This document shows positions 28,737 to 38,259 of a stretch of 64,000 bases of DNA, piece by piece (the stretch's first letter is position 1; each line of letters opens with the position of its first letter). The DNA is from Virgisporangium aurantiacum (GTDB lineage Bacteria; Actinomycetota; Actinomycetes; Mycobacteriales; Micromonosporaceae). The DNA lies in assembly GCF_016863635.1 (NCBI RefSeq), contig NZ_BOPG01000004.1, positions 62,001-126,000 of the forward strand, written 5' to 3'. Position numbers and translations under genes: made by a program. Under the pieces are notes generated by a model, which was not told the DNA's origin, did not search any database, and worked only from the letters and a program-made list of their open reading frames with translations.

Positions 28737-29297
28737 CTACTCCTCGGTTCTCAGTTGCGTCAGCGCGGCCCAGCGCGCGTCGATCTGGTCGTGCGTGTGA
28801 TCGGCCGGAAGATCGTCCCAGGGCTCGCCGCACTCGGCGCACAGCCCCGGGCAGTCCTCCCGGCACAGCGGGTTCGTCGGCAGTGCTGTGACCACCGCGT
28901 CCCGCACCACCGGCTCCAGGTCGATCAGGTCGCCCTGTAGCCGGCGTACTTCGTCTTCATCTGTCGTCTCGTCGGTGGTGCTGTTCTCGTACGCGAACAA
29001 CTCCTGGATGCGCACGGTGAGCGTCTCGCCGAGCGCCGCGAGGCAGCGCCCGCACTCCCCCTCGACCGCTCCGGTGACGGTGCCCGATACGAGCACCCCC
29101 TCCGACACGGACTCGAGCCGCAGGTCAAGGTCGAGCGTGGCGCCCTTCGGCACCCCGATGAGGTCGAGACCGAGACGGTCCGGCGCCTCAACGGCCCGGC
29201 TGACTGTACGCATCGCCCCAGGGCGGCGCGGCAGTTCTCGGGTGTCGAGAACGAGCGGCGACCGGGGGTTCAGGTGGGTCTTGGGTTGCTGCTGCAT
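28737..29297 (-). CDS. YceD family protein (DUF177)
   Basis: 186 residues. The YceD core is seen around EGECGRCLA, with a C-terminal Cys-rich motif ([15 protein letters not shown]) typical of actinobacterial and plant members. The family is linked to 23S rRNA or large-subunit assembly in plants and E. coli; the bacterial role is not firmly known. GGGAG precedes the ATG by 7 nt. Located directly upstream of rpmF. Confidence 0.95.
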   Translation of the reverse strand: MQQQPKTHLNPRSPLVLDTRELPRRPGAMRTVSRAVEAPDRLGLDLIGVPKGATLDLDLRLESVSEGVLVSGTVTGAVEGECGRCLAALGETLTVRIQELFAYENSTTDETTDEDEVRRLQGDLIDLEPVVRDAVVTALPTNPLCREDCPGLCAECGEPWDDLPADHTHDQIDARWAALTQLRTEE

Positions 29298-29370
29298 CGT
29301 TTAGCTCCCGGCCAGGGTGAGGCCGACGGACAACCTTACCCGACGGACCTGCCCGGCCCGAAATCCGCGG

Positions 29371-29877
29371 TCAGAACGGCAGCGGCCGGTCGTCGACCTC
29401 CTGGCCGCCGCCACCGTAGGAGCCCATCTCGCGCAGCGCGTGCATCTTGTCGCGGCCCCGCTCGATCGACGCGAGAGACCGCGTGAGCAGCTGCTCGAAG
29501 TTCGCCAGCGCGGTGTCGACGTAGTCGTCGACCTCCTCGCGCAGGCGCTGCGCCTCGGCGCGGGCGTCGGCCAGCACCCGGGCGCCCTCGTGCTCGGCCG
29601 ACACCACGATCTCGTTGATCGACACCAGCCGGGCGTGCTCGGACTCGCCCTCGGAGATGATGCGCTCCGCCTCGCGGCGTCCGGCGTCGATGATCTTGTC
29701 GCGCTCTTCCAGCAGCGCGACCGCCCGGCGGACCTCGCTGGGCAGCTCGGCGCGCAACTCCTGCAGCTCGTTGATGGTATGAGCCCGGTCCACCACACAG
29801 TTCGCACGCGACATCGGCATAGAGCGCGCGTTCTCGATGAGCGCGATCAGCTCATCGACCCGATCGAGCGGATCCAC
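29371..29877 (-). CDS. DivIVA-like coiled-coil protein
   Basis: 168 residues, nearly all helical. Starts DPLDRVDELIALIENARSMP, then a long coiled coil rich in Glu/Arg, and ends in a Gly-rich SYGGGGQ tail. This corresponds to the conserved actinobacterial protein next to yceD and rnc (Mycobacterium Rv2927c-like), sometimes mislabelled as an ATP synthase B subunit. A DivIVA/Wag31-like cytoskeletal role is possible. The GTG has GGAG 9 nt upstream. Confidence 0.88.
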   Translation of the reverse strand: MDPLDRVDELIALIENARSMPMSRANCVVDRAHTINELQELRAELPSEVRRAVALLEERDKIIDAGRREAERIISEGESEHARLVSINEIVVSAEHEGARVLADARAEAQRLREEVDDYVDTALANFEQLLTRSLASIERGRDKMHALREMGSYGGGGQEVDDRPLPF

Positions 29878-29980
29878 CGCGTTGTTCTCCCTTGTCGGCA
29901 GTCACACCGGCCCCCTGCAAGGCCTCCCTCATCATGCCGCCTGAGAGCCGATTAGGCCCGACCTGAAACTTCCGCGTTTC

Positions 29981-30481
29981 TTAGTCCCGTGGTTTCGCGA
30001 GTTTTTCTCGCAACCGCGTGGCGACCGTGTCGGGCACGTGCGGGGTGACGTCGCCGCCCCACTTCGCCACGTCTTTGATCAGGCTCGACGACACGAACGA
30101 GAACTGCGGGCTGGTGGGCATGAACAGGGTCTCCACGCCGGCCAGGCCCCAGTTCATCTGCGCCATCTGCAACTCGTAGTCGAAGTCGCTGGCGACCCGC
30201 AGGCCCTTGATCACCACCGGGATGTCGTTCGCGCGGCAGAAGTCGACGAGCAGCCCACGGAACTTGCGGACCGACACGTTCGGGTACGTCGCGGTGACCT
30301 CGGTGAGCATCTCGATCCGCTCGTCGACGGTGAACAGCCCCACCTTGGACTCGTTCACCAGGACCGCCACGACGACCTCGTCGTACAGGGTCGACGCGCG
30401 GCCGATCACGTCGAGGTGGCCGAGCTGTACCGGGTCGAAGGAGCCGGGACAGGCCGCCCGCCGTGGCCGCTGCTCACTCAT
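29981..30481 (-). CDS. coaD: Phosphopantetheine adenylyltransferase
   Basis: Fourth step of coenzyme A synthesis. 166 residues with GSFDPVQLGHLDVI and SSSLIKDVAKWGG. The nucleotidyltransferase His is kept, but the family's usual PxTxGH reads PVQLGH, so a conserved Thr is replaced by Gln. ATG overlaps the rsmD stop in an ATGA. In mycobacteria coaD (kdtB) also follows rsmD. Confidence 0.97.
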   Translation of the reverse strand: MSEQRPRRAACPGSFDPVQLGHLDVIGRASTLYDEVVVAVLVNESKVGLFTVDERIEMLTEVTATYPNVSVRKFRGLLVDFCRANDIPVVIKGLRVASDFDYELQMAQMNWGLAGVETLFMPTSPQFSFVSSSLIKDVAKWGGDVTPHVPDTVATRLREKLAKPRD

Positions 30482-31038
30482 GATCGGCGACCGTACCAAA
30501 GGGTGGTCTCGCCGTACCGCCGACCACGCCCCGGTGTAACCACATCGGGCCACGTGGGCTCCGGTGACCTGGTTGACCGCTCGACCACGAGAAGCCCGTC
30601 GGTGGCCAGCCACCCGTTGGCGCCGATCGCCGCAAGAACCGATGCGAGCGCGTCGTCGGGAAGGTCGTACGGTGGGTCGGCGAAGATCACGTCGTACGGC
30701 TCGGGGGGCGGGGCCGCGACCGCCTGTTCCACCCTGGTGGTGACCAGGGTGCAGGCCTCGCCCACCCCTAGCGCGGCGATGTTCGCCCGGACGGCCCGGC
30801 CCGCCGCCGGCGCGGACTCCACCAGCGTGACGCGCGCGGCGCCCCGGCTGGCGGCCTCCAGCCCGACGGCACCCGACCCGGCGTACAGGTCGGCGAACCA
30901 CGCGTCTTCCAGGTGCGTCAGCGAGTCGAGCGTGCTGAACAGGGCCTCCCGCACCCGGTCGGACGTGGGCCGGGTGCCCTGCCCGGGCGGGGTCTGCAGC
31001 CGGCGCCCGCCGAAAACACCGGCGATCACGCGGCTCAC
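30478..31038 (-). CDS. rsmD: 16S rRNA (guanine966-N2)-methyltransferase
   Basis: 186 residues. SAM-binding fold with ADLYAGSGAVGLEA and the catalytic DPPYDLP. It methylates G966 of 16S rRNA. The GTG overlaps the recG stop (GTGA), with AGAAGGG upstream. Confidence 0.97.
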   Translation of the reverse strand: MSRVIAGVFGGRRLQTPPGQGTRPTSDRVREALFSTLDSLTHLEDAWFADLYAGSGAVGLEAASRGAARVTLVESAPAAGRAVRANIAALGVGEACTLVTTRVEQAVAAPPPEPYDVIFADPPYDLPDDALASVLAAIGANGWLATDGLLVVERSTRSPEPTWPDVVTPGRGRRYGETTLWYGRRS

Positions 31039-33209
31039 CCCTTCTCCAGGTACTCGGCGCGCTCGTCGTCGACCAGGCGGGCCACCGAAGCGGCGAGGTC
31101 GGGGTGCTTCTCCAGCTCCGGGTCCTCCTTCACCAGGTCGATCGCGGCGACGCGCGCCTCGCCGATCAGCTTGGTGTCCTTGCGGAGCGACAGGAGCCGC
31201 AGGTGGGACCGCCGGCCGCTCTGCGCGGCGCCCAGCACGTCGCCCTCGCGGCGCTGTTCCAGGTCGAGTTCGGCGAGCCGGAACCCGTCGAGCGTGGAGG
31301 CCACCGAGTCGAGCCGCTCGCGGGCCGGCGTGCCGGCCATCGCCTCGGTGACCAGCAGGCACAGCCCGGGAGCGGAGCCACGGCCGACCCGGCCGCGCAG
31401 CTGGTGGAGCTGGGAGACCCCGAACCGGTCGGCGTCCATGATCATCATCATCGTGGAGTTGGGCACGTCGACACCCACCTCGATCACGGTGGTGGCGACC
31501 AGGACGTCGGTCTCGGCGGCCGCGAACGCGCGCATCACGGCGTCTTTCTCGTCGGCGGGCAGCCGGCCGTGCAGCACACCGATGCGCAGGTCGGGCAGCA
31601 GCTCGCCGCGCAGCATCTCGACCACGTCGAGCACCGCCAGCGGTGGCCGCGCCTTCTCGCTGTCGTTGTCGGCAGGCGGCTCGTCCTCGTTCTCGTTGTC
31701 GCCGATCCGGGGGCAGACGATGTACGCCTGGTGGCCCTTCTGGACCTCCTCGCGCACGCGGCGCCAGGCCCGTTCGAGGAACTGCGGCTTCTCCGCCACC
31801 GGCACGACGTGGGTGGCGATCGGCGACCGGCCGCGCGGAAGCTGGCTGAGCGTCGAGACCTCGAGGTCGCCGAAGACGGTCATCGCGACCGTGCGCGGGA
31901 TCGGGGTGGCCGTCATGACCAGCACGTGCGGCGGCTTGTCGGCCTTGGACCGCAGCTTGTCGCGCTGCTCGACGCCGAACCGGTGCTGCTCGTCGACGAC
32001 GATGAGGCCCAGGTCGGCGAAGTCGACACCGTCGTAGAGCAGCGCGTGCGTGCCGACCACGATGCCGGCCTCGCCGGAGGCGACGTCGGCCGCCACCGCC
32101 CGCCGGGCCGCCGCGCCGAGCGAGCCGGTGACCAGCGCGACCTTCGTGCCGTCGGGATGCCCGTCGAGCTCGCCCGCCCGCCCGTACGCGCCGAGCAGGT
32201 CGCGCAGGCCGCGGGCGTGCTGCCCGGCGAGCACCTCGGTGGGCGCGAGCATGGCCGCCTGCCCACCGGCGTCGACCACCTGCAGCATCGCGCGCAGCGC
32301 GCACAGCGTCTTGCCGGAACCGACCTCGCCCTGCAGCAGCCGGTGCATCGGGTGGGCGTTCGCCAGGTCGTCGGCGATCTCGTCTCCGACCCGGAGCTGC
32401 CCCTCGGTGAGCTCGTACGGCAGTGTCGTCTCGAACGCCGCGAGCACGCCGGTCTCCCGGCGTGGCCGGGGCACCGCGGGCAACAGTTCGGCCCGCTTGC
32501 GGCGCTGCGCGAGCGTCAACTGGACGGCGAACGCCTCGTCCCACTTCAACCGCCGCCGCGCCAGCTCGAGCGCGCCGCGGGTGGCCGGCCGGTGGATGTC
32601 GCGCAGTGCCGGCCCGATGCCGGCGAGGTTGTGCTCGGCCCGCAGGCCGGCCGGCAGCGGGTCGTCGGGCGGCTCGAACGTGTCGAGCACCACCCGGACG
32701 GTGCGGGCGATGGTCCAGGTGGGCAGCGCGGCGGCGGCCGGATACACCGGGATCAGCGCGCCGGCGAACTCCTCGACCTCCTCCTCGGCGTCGGCGTCGG
32801 CACTCAGCAGCACGTAGTCGGGGCCGTTGAGCTGGCGCTTGCCGCGGAAATCGGTCACCTTGCCGGCGAACAGGCCCCAGCGGCCGGTCTGCAGGTCGCG
32901 CTGGCGCCACGCCTGGTTGAAGAACGTGCAGGTGAGCACGCCGCCGGTGCCGTCGCCCACCACCACTTCGAGCAGGTTGCCGCGCCGGGCCCGCATCGGC
33001 CGCAGGTTGACGCTCTTGACCTGCGCCATCACGGTGACCTGTTCGCCGATCTCCAGGCCGCGGATGTCGGTGTGCTCGCCGCGCTCGTCGTAGCGGCGCG
33101 GGAAGTGGTAGAGCAGGTCGCCGCACGTGTTCAGGTCGAGGTGGTCGGCGAACGCCTTGCCGGTCTTGGCACCGACCACTTTGGACAGTGGCGTGTCCAC
33201 GAGACTCAT
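31035..33209 (-). CDS. recG: ATP-dependent DNA helicase RecG
   Basis: 724 residues. N-terminal wedge OB-fold domain, then superfamily 2 helicase core with GEVGSGKT, DEQHRFG, TATPIPRT and the QLRGRVGRG motif VI. RecG remodels stalled forks. A Glu/Asp-rich stretch (NENEDEPPADND) is inserted between motifs IV and V, which is a common actinobacterial feature as far as I recall. The ATG overlaps the preceding stop in an ATGA, with GGGGG upstream. Confidence 0.98.
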   Translation of the reverse strand: MSLVDTPLSKVVGAKTGKAFADHLDLNTCGDLLYHFPRRYDERGEHTDIRGLEIGEQVTVMAQVKSVNLRPMRARRGNLLEVVVGDGTGGVLTCTFFNQAWRQRDLQTGRWGLFAGKVTDFRGKRQLNGPDYVLLSADADAEEEVEEFAGALIPVYPAAAALPTWTIARTVRVVLDTFEPPDDPLPAGLRAEHNLAGIGPALRDIHRPATRGALELARRRLKWDEAFAVQLTLAQRRKRAELLPAVPRPRRETGVLAAFETTLPYELTEGQLRVGDEIADDLANAHPMHRLLQGEVGSGKTLCALRAMLQVVDAGGQAAMLAPTEVLAGQHARGLRDLLGAYGRAGELDGHPDGTKVALVTGSLGAAARRAVAADVASGEAGIVVGTHALLYDGVDFADLGLIVVDEQHRFGVEQRDKLRSKADKPPHVLVMTATPIPRTVAMTVFGDLEVSTLSQLPRGRSPIATHVVPVAEKPQFLERAWRRVREEVQKGHQAYIVCPRIGDNENEDEPPADNDSEKARPPLAVLDVVEMLRGELLPDLRIGVLHGRLPADEKDAVMRAFAAAETDVLVATTVIEVGVDVPNSTMMMIMDADRFGVSQLHQLRGRVGRGSAPGLCLLVTEAMAGTPARERLDSVASTLDGFRLAELDLEQRREGDVLGAAQSGRRSHLRLLSLRKDTKLIGEARVAAIDLVKEDPELEKHPDLAASVARLVDDERAEYLEKG

Positions 33210-34798
33210 TCGACCCCCACGAGCAGCGGGTAGTGCGGCTGGCCGCCCTCGTGGGCCTGCGCCTCGACGAACTTCCACCGCTGTTCGAGGTGGCCGGTGA
33301 GGTCGTCGGCCAGCCCGGGCGGCGCCGCCGCGCCGGTGACCAGCGTGACCAGCTCGCCGCCACCGGAGAGCATGCGGTCGAGCAGGTCGCGGCAGACCGT
33401 GGTGAGGTCGGTGCCGATGAGGTTCACCTCGCCCTCGATCAGCGCGATCACGTCGCCGGGCTCGCAGGGGCCGGCCATCGTGAGCGCGGCCCGGCTCGCG
33501 ACCGTGACCTCGCCGTACCGGCAGGCGCCGGCGGCCTCGGCCATCCCGATCACGTCGTCGTCGAACCGCTGGCCCGGATCGCGCACCGCGAGCGCCGCCA
33601 GTGCCTGCACCGGCGACCGGGTGCGGATGACCGCGACGTTGATCTTCTCGGCGCGCGCCTCGGTGGCGGCCGCCGTGGCGACCGCGGCGGCGTTCGGGTC
33701 GTTGGGCAGCACCACCACGTTGCCGGCGCCGGTGGCCTTGACCGCCGCCAGGATCTCGGCCGTCGACGGCGTGCCGCCGGCGGTGGCGGTGACCACGACC
33801 GCGCCCTCCCCCGCGAACAGGTCGGCGATGCCGTCGCCGGCGCACAGCACCACGACGGCGCGCGCGTCGGGATCGGTGCCCACCTGATCTTCGAACCGGG
33901 TGACGGCGATGCGGTACGGCCGGCCCGCGACGACGCCCGCCTCGATCGCGCCGCCGACGTCGTTGACGTGCACGTGCACGTTCCAGGTGCCGTCACCGGT
34001 GCCGACCACCACCAGCGAGTCGCCCAGCCCGCCGAGCGCGGCCCGCAGCCGCTCGACCGCGGTGTCGGACGCGTCGAGCAGGTACTGCACCTCGTACGCG
34101 TACTCCTCCGAACCCGCCTCGCGGACCCGTAGCCGTTCCCGCGCCACCGCCGCCGTCTTCGGCGGCGGATACACCTCGTCGGTGCCGGTGACCCCGGTGA
34201 CCACCTCGGCCAGCGCGTCGAGCAGGACGCACAGCCCGCGCCCGCCCGCGTCGACCACCCCGGCCCGGGCCAGCGCCGGCAACTGCTCCGGCGTGCGGGC
34301 CAGCGCCTGCCGGGCGGCCATGGCCGCGGCGGCCACCACCACGGCCAGATCGTCGGACTCCGTCTCCGCCGCCGCCGTGGCCGCCGCCCGGGCCACCGAC
34401 AGCACCGTGCCCTCGGCCGGCACCGCCACCGCCCGGTACGCCGCGTCGGCGGCGGCGACCAGCGCCGCGGCGAAGGCCAGCCCACCCGGGGACGGGCTGG
34501 TGGCGAGCCCGTCGGCCAGGCCGCGCAGCAACTGGGAGAGGATCACGCCGGAGTTGCCCCGGGCACCGAGGAGGGCACCGCGCGCGAGGGCGCGCAGCAG
34601 TTCGGGGGTGATCGCCTCCCGATGAAGCGCGATCGCCTCGACCGCCGCCGAGACCGTGAGCACCAGGTTGGTACCGGTGTCGCCGTCGGGAACCGGGTAC
34701 ACGTTGAGATCGTCGATCTCGCGCTGGTGCCGGCGCAGCGCGTCGAGGCCGAGCGCGCACCACTGGCGCACGGCGACCGCATCGAGACTGTCCGGCAC
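33206..34798 (-). CDS. DAK2-domain protein, fatty-acid-kinase FakA-like
   Basis: 530 residues. The N-terminal DAK2 (DhaL) kinase domain has NVYPVPDGDTGTNL and GARGNSGVILSQ, which bind Mg-ADP. The C-terminal part is the FakA middle and C-terminal region. Such proteins phosphorylate fatty acids bound to DegV/FakB partners; no FakB gene is visible here. First gene of the recG-rsmD-coaD operon. The GTG start has TAGGGT 6 nt upstream, compatible with a leaderless mRNA, although AGGG could also act as a weak ribosome site. Confidence 0.92.
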   Translation of the reverse strand: MPDSLDAVAVRQWCALGLDALRRHQREIDDLNVYPVPDGDTGTNLVLTVSAAVEAIALHREAITPELLRALARGALLGARGNSGVILSQLLRGLADGLATSPSPGGLAFAAALVAAADAAYRAVAVPAEGTVLSVARAAATAAAETESDDLAVVVAAAAMAARQALARTPEQLPALARAGVVDAGGRGLCVLLDALAEVVTGVTGTDEVYPPPKTAAVARERLRVREAGSEEYAYEVQYLLDASDTAVERLRAALGGLGDSLVVVGTGDGTWNVHVHVNDVGGAIEAGVVAGRPYRIAVTRFEDQVGTDPDARAVVVLCAGDGIADLFAGEGAVVVTATAGGTPSTAEILAAVKATGAGNVVVLPNDPNAAAVATAAATEARAEKINVAVIRTRSPVQALAALAVRDPGQRFDDDVIGMAEAAGACRYGEVTVASRAALTMAGPCEPGDVIALIEGEVNLIGTDLTTVCRDLLDRMLSGGGELVTLVTGAAAPPGLADDLTGHLEQRWKFVEAQAHEGGQPHYPLLVGVE

Positions 34799-34804
34799 GC
34801 CGTA

Positions 34805-34810
34805 ACCCTA
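34805..34810 (-). promoter_or_regulatory. Putative -10 element TAGGGT of the DAK2-recG-rsmD-coaD operon
   Basis: TAGGGT, 6-nt spacer, GTG. Ambiguous because AGGG may instead be a ribosome site. Confidence 0.4.
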
Positions 34811-34935
34811 ATGGCGCGGTATGACAGCCCGCCGCCACCAGCGGCCGATTTCGGCTCCGTGGCGGGCTCGGGTAGTCTTACCGGGTTGCCCGTCATCCGG
34901 GCCTGCATTCGTTCGAGCAAATCCAGGAGATTCCC

Positions 34936-35127
34936 GTGGCTAGCGTGTGCGACGTCTGTGGCAAGAAGCCCGGCTTCGGCAACAACGTGTCCCACTCGCA
35001 CCGCCGTACGCGGCGTCGGTGGAACCCGAACATCCAGAACGTGCGCACCCCCGCCGGTGGCGGTAACACCAAGCGGGTGCAGGTCTGCACGTCCTGCCTG
35101 AAGGCCGGCAAGGTCGTCCGCGCCTAA
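34936..35127 (+). CDS. rpmB: 50S ribosomal protein L28
   Basis: 63 residues. [20 protein letters not shown] and a C-terminal CTSC make this the zinc-binding form. AGGAG lies 7 nt before the GTG. Single gene between the DAK2 operon and thiL, with a strong terminator behind it. Bacteria of this group often carry a second, zinc-free L28 under Zur control elsewhere. Confidence 0.99.
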   Translation: MASVCDVCGKKPGFGNNVSHSHRRTRRRWNPNIQNVRTPAGGGNTKRVQVCTSCLKAGKVVRA

Positions 35128-35143
35128 CGGCGCACGCATACTT

Positions 35144-35181
35144 ACCAACAGGGGACGGGCGCACGCCCGTCCCCTGTTGGT
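35144..35181. terminator. Bidirectional terminator between rpmB and thiL
   Basis: A perfect 17-bp stem (35144-35160 with 35165-35181) and a GCAC loop. It serves rpmB on the plus strand and thiL on the minus strand; U-tracts are weak. Confidence 0.85.
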
Positions 35182-35185
35182 GTTC

Positions 35186-36133
35186 CTATCTGAAGTGGTC
35201 CCAGCCGCCGGTGCCGTCGCCGAACACCCGGCCGTCGACCGTGACCGCGGGCATTGCGGAGTCCTGGACCTGGCCCACCACCAGCCAGCGCTCGGGCAGA
35301 TCGGTGTCGGCCGGGAACGTCGCGGCGAGCGCGTGGTCGTCGCCGCCGGAGAGCAGCCACGTGTACGGGTCGACGCCGAGCGCCGCGGCCGCGTCGCGCA
35401 TCTGGCCCGGCAACGGGAACGTCTCCCGGCGCAGGTCGATCGCCACTCCGCTGGCGGTGGCGATGTGGCCCAGGTCGGCGAGCAGCCCGTCCGACACGTC
35501 GATCATCGCGGTGGCGCCCAGCACAGCGGCCTCCGGGCCGGCGCGGTACGGCACTTCGGGGCGCCGGTGGGCGTCCACGAGGATCTTCGGCGTCCGGAAA
35601 CCCCGGCACAGCACGGTGTAGCCGGCCGCGGCGTGGCCGAGGCGGCCGGCGACCGCGACGACGTCGCCGGGTCGCGCACCGCCGCGCGTCACCGGCGCGC
35701 GGCCGTCGAGGTCGCCGAGCGCGGTGACGGCGATCGTCAGCGTCGGGCTCGACGAGATGTCGCCGCCGACAACGGCCGCGCCGGCGCTCGCCGCCTCCGC
35801 GCCCAGCCCGTCGGCCAGTTCCTCGGCCCAGTTCAACGGCAGGTCGGGTGGCGTGCACAGGGCCACCACCAGTGCGGTCGGCACGGCACCCATCGCGGCG
35901 ATGTCGGCGAGGTTCGCCGCGGCCGCGCGGTGTCCGACGTCTTCCGCGGTCGACCAGTCCCGCCGGAAGTGGCGGCCGTCGACGAGCACGTCCGTGGATA
36001 CCACCACCCGCCGGTCGGGAGCGGCCACCACCGCGGCGTCGTCGCCGGGGCCGAGCAATGTGGACGGACCGGCGGGAAGCCGTCGGGTGATCCGGGCAAT
36101 CAACCCGAACTCGCCCGCGTTGGCAACGGTCAT
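35186..36133 (-). CDS. thiL: Thiamine-monophosphate kinase
   Basis: 315 residues of the PurM/ThiL fold. GPGDDAAVV, GGDISSSP, MIDVSDGLLADL and LLSGGDDHAL are the nucleotide and metal sites. It makes thiamine pyrophosphate from the monophosphate. ATG at 36133 has AGGTA upstream. No TPP riboswitch is seen in the 126-bp gap to the divergent gene. Confidence 0.97.
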   Translation of the reverse strand: MTVANAGEFGLIARITRRLPAGPSTLLGPGDDAAVVAAPDRRVVVSTDVLVDGRHFRRDWSTAEDVGHRAAAANLADIAAMGAVPTALVVALCTPPDLPLNWAEELADGLGAEAASAGAAVVGGDISSSPTLTIAVTALGDLDGRAPVTRGGARPGDVVAVAGRLGHAAAGYTVLCRGFRTPKILVDAHRRPEVPYRAGPEAAVLGATAMIDVSDGLLADLGHIATASGVAIDLRRETFPLPGQMRDAAAALGVDPYTWLLSGGDDHALAATFPADTDLPERWLVVGQVQDSAMPAVTVDGRVFGDGTGGWDHFR

Positions 36134-36259
36134 GTACCTACCTCGCTCGTGGGAGTGAGCCGAATCCGCTCTGTGCTGTAGTTTCACAGGGCTTGCTGTG
36201 GTCTCGGGCGAATGCGGTGGGAAACGAACGGATAGGAAACCAGGGATAGGAGCATTGTC

Positions 36260-36493
36260 GTGGTCCAGGCGTACATCCTCATCCAAACCGAGGTGGGAAA
36301 GGCGCGTGACGTGGCCGCGGCGATCCGGGATGTTGCGGGAGTCGTTCGGGTCGACGCGGTGACCGGTCCGTACGACGTGGTGGTGCTCACCGAGGCACGC
36401 ACCGTCGACGAGCTCGGAAAAATGATCGTCAGCAAGGTTCAGCTGGTACCGGGCATCACGCGCACGGTCACCTGCTCCGTCGTCCACCTGTGA
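36260..36493 (+). CDS. Stand-alone Lrp/AsnC ligand-binding (RAM) domain protein
   Basis: 77 residues that match only the C-terminal RAM domain of Lrp/AsnC regulators (VQAYILIQTEVGKA, GPYDVVVLTEA). There is no DNA-binding helix-turn-helix and no upstream remnant of one. AGGAG precedes the GTG. Short RAM proteins of this kind are known; they may sense amino acids or modulate full-length Lrp proteins. Overlaps the DUF3515 gene, so the two are coupled. Confidence 0.93.
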   Translation: MVQAYILIQTEVGKARDVAAAIRDVAGVVRVDAVTGPYDVVVLTEARTVDELGKMIVSKVQLVPGITRTVTCSVVHL

Positions 36494-37041
36494 TGGCCGA
36501 CCCCGATACGAGGCGCGCGGCGCGGATCGCCGCGATGATCGCGATTCCCGTGGCGGTCGTCGCGGGCGTCGTCGCGTTCCAGATCATGTCGCCCGGCGAG
36601 CCGGCCGAGCGGAACAACCCGGCCGCGTCGCCGAAGCCGGTGCCCTCGACGCCGGTCGAGATGGCGGCACCGCCGCTGGCCGACCGGCCGGCCGCGGTCT
36701 GCCGCGCCCTGCTGTCGAAGCTGCCCGACCACTTCGGCGACCTGCCCCGTCGCCCGGTGACGGCCGGCCCGGAGCAGAACGCCGCCTACGGCGAGCCGGC
36801 GGTCACCGTCGCCTGCGGCGCCAGCGCACCCACCCCGCCCGACGGCGCCCAGTACTTCCAGATCGAGGGACCCTGCTGGTACCAGGACGACCCGGCCGGC
36901 GCGCGCCGGTGGAGCCTGCAGGGGCGCGAGGTGCCGCTGGTGGTCATGGCGCCGTCCGGTTTCCTCGGGCAGGACCTGGTCGACCTGGCGAAACCGATCA
37001 CGGAAGCGATTCCCGAGGTCAAGCAGGTCTGCAAGGGCTAG
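36493..37041 (+). CDS. DUF3515 membrane-anchored protein
   Basis: 182 residues: one N-terminal helix (about 12-32), a short Pro/Ser linker, then an extracellular domain with conserved Cys residues (VCRALL, VACGAS, GPCWYQ, VCKG). Typical of the actinobacterial DUF3515 family found between thiL and ddl; function unknown. GTG at 36490 and ATG at 36493 are both possible, the first overlapping the upstream stop as GTGA and the second as TGATG. The stop codon shares a CTAG with ddl. Confidence 0.92.
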   Translation: MADPDTRRAARIAAMIAIPVAVVAGVVAFQIMSPGEPAERNNPAASPKPVPSTPVEMAAPPLADRPAAVCRALLSKLPDHFGDLPRRPVTAGPEQNAAYGEPAVTVACGASAPTPPDGAQYFQIEGPCWYQDDPAGARRWSLQGREVPLVVMAPSGFLGQDLVDLAKPITEAIPEVKQVCKG

Positions 37042-38138
37042 TGCAGGCCCGTGCCGCGCCGCAGCGCGGTGCGGATCAGGCGCGACACCAGCTTCGAGTA
37101 GTCCAGGCCCGAGGCCGCCCACATGCGCGGGAACAGCGAGATCGGCGTGAACCCGGGCATGGTGTTGATCTCGTTGAGGTACACCTCGTTGTCGGGCGTC
37201 ACGAAGAAGTCGACCCGGGCGAGACCCGCGCAGTCGAGCGTCACGAACGTGCGCACGGCCAGTTCCCGCACCCGCTCGGTGACCTCGGCCGGCAGGTCGG
37301 CCGGAACGGAGACCTCGGCGACGTCGTCGAGATACTTGGCGTCGAAGTCGTAGAACCCGCCCGGCACCCGGATCTCGCCGACCACGCTGGCCTCGGGCGC
37401 ACCGCCGTGCTCGCCCTCCAGCACGCCGCACTCGACCTCGCGGCCGACCACCGCGCCCTCGACGATCACCTTCGGGTCGATCTCGCGGGCCTTGGCGACG
37501 GCCGCGTCGAGGTCGGCCCAGTCGGCGACGCGCGTGATGCCGATGCTCGACCCCGCCCGGGACGGCTTCACGAACACCGGCAGCCCCAACCGGTCGCGGT
37601 CGGCCGCCGACAGCGACTGGCCGGCCCGCAGCACGGTGTAGGGGCCGACCGGGATGCCGTCGGCCGCGGCGAGGCGCTTGGTGAACTCCTTGTCCATGCC
37701 GGCTGCCGAGGCGAACACCCCGGCGCCGACGTACGGCAGCCCGGCCATCTCCAGCAGGCCCTGGATCGTGCCGTCTTCGCCGTAGGCGCCGTGCAGCAGC
37801 GGGAACACCACGTCGACGCCGGTGAGGGCCTGCACGCCCTGCCGGGCGTCGACGACCTCGATCTGCCCGATGGTCGGGTCGGCCGGCAGCACCACTGCGG
37901 TACCGGACGCATCCGTCACCGCCGGTAGCCGGCGGCCCTCGATCGCCGTCGCGGCGCCGCCGGTGGTGAGCACCCATCCGCCGGCCTTGGTGATGCCGAC
38001 CGGCACCACGTCGAACTCGTCCGGATCGAGTGCGGCCAGCACGTTTCCGGCGCTGACGCACGAGATGGCGTGTTCGGTGCTGCGACCGCCGAAAACGACC
38101 GCGACACGGGGTTTCGCTGGAACCGACGAGTCAGCCAC
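37038..38138 (-). CDS. ddl: D-alanine--D-alanine ligase
   Basis: 366 residues, ATP-grasp fold. FGGRSTEH binds the first D-Ala, and [13 protein letters not shown] and [11 protein letters not shown] are the ATP and product sites. It makes the peptidoglycan dipeptide. GTG at 38138 is chosen because TATCGT lies exactly 6 nt upstream; further upstream starts lack support. Order DUF3515-ddl (convergent) is conserved in actinobacteria. Confidence 0.96.
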   Translation of the reverse strand: MADSSVPAKPRVAVVFGGRSTEHAISCVSAGNVLAALDPDEFDVVPVGITKAGGWVLTTGGAATAIEGRRLPAVTDASGTAVVLPADPTIGQIEVVDARQGVQALTGVDVVFPLLHGAYGEDGTIQGLLEMAGLPYVGAGVFASAAGMDKEFTKRLAAADGIPVGPYTVLRAGQSLSAADRDRLGLPVFVKPSRAGSSIGITRVADWADLDAAVAKAREIDPKVIVEGAVVGREVECGVLEGEHGGAPEASVVGEIRVPGGFYDFDAKYLDDVAEVSVPADLPAEVTERVRELAVRTFVTLDCAGLARVDFFVTPDNEVYLNEINTMPGFTPISLFPRMWAASGLDYSKLVSRLIRTALRRGTGLH

Positions 38139-38144
38139 GCGCCG

Positions 38145-38150
38145 ACGATA
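38145..38150 (-). promoter_or_regulatory. Putative -10 element TATCGT of a leaderless ddl mRNA
   Basis: TATCGT, 6-nt spacer, GTG of ddl. No ribosome site. Confidence 0.45.
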
Positions 38151-38259
38151 CCGGCCGCGCACCATACGCACAGTGCTCGCCCTGCCGGGACCGAACTCTT
38201 AACACGGGCGGAAGCCAGCCGATGGAAGGAGCGTAACGGACCGACTACCGAGGAGACCG

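Noticed and set aside
36134-36259. Possible TPP riboswitch in front of thiL
   Set aside because: No TPP-riboswitch consensus such as CUGAGA is found in the 126-bp gap.
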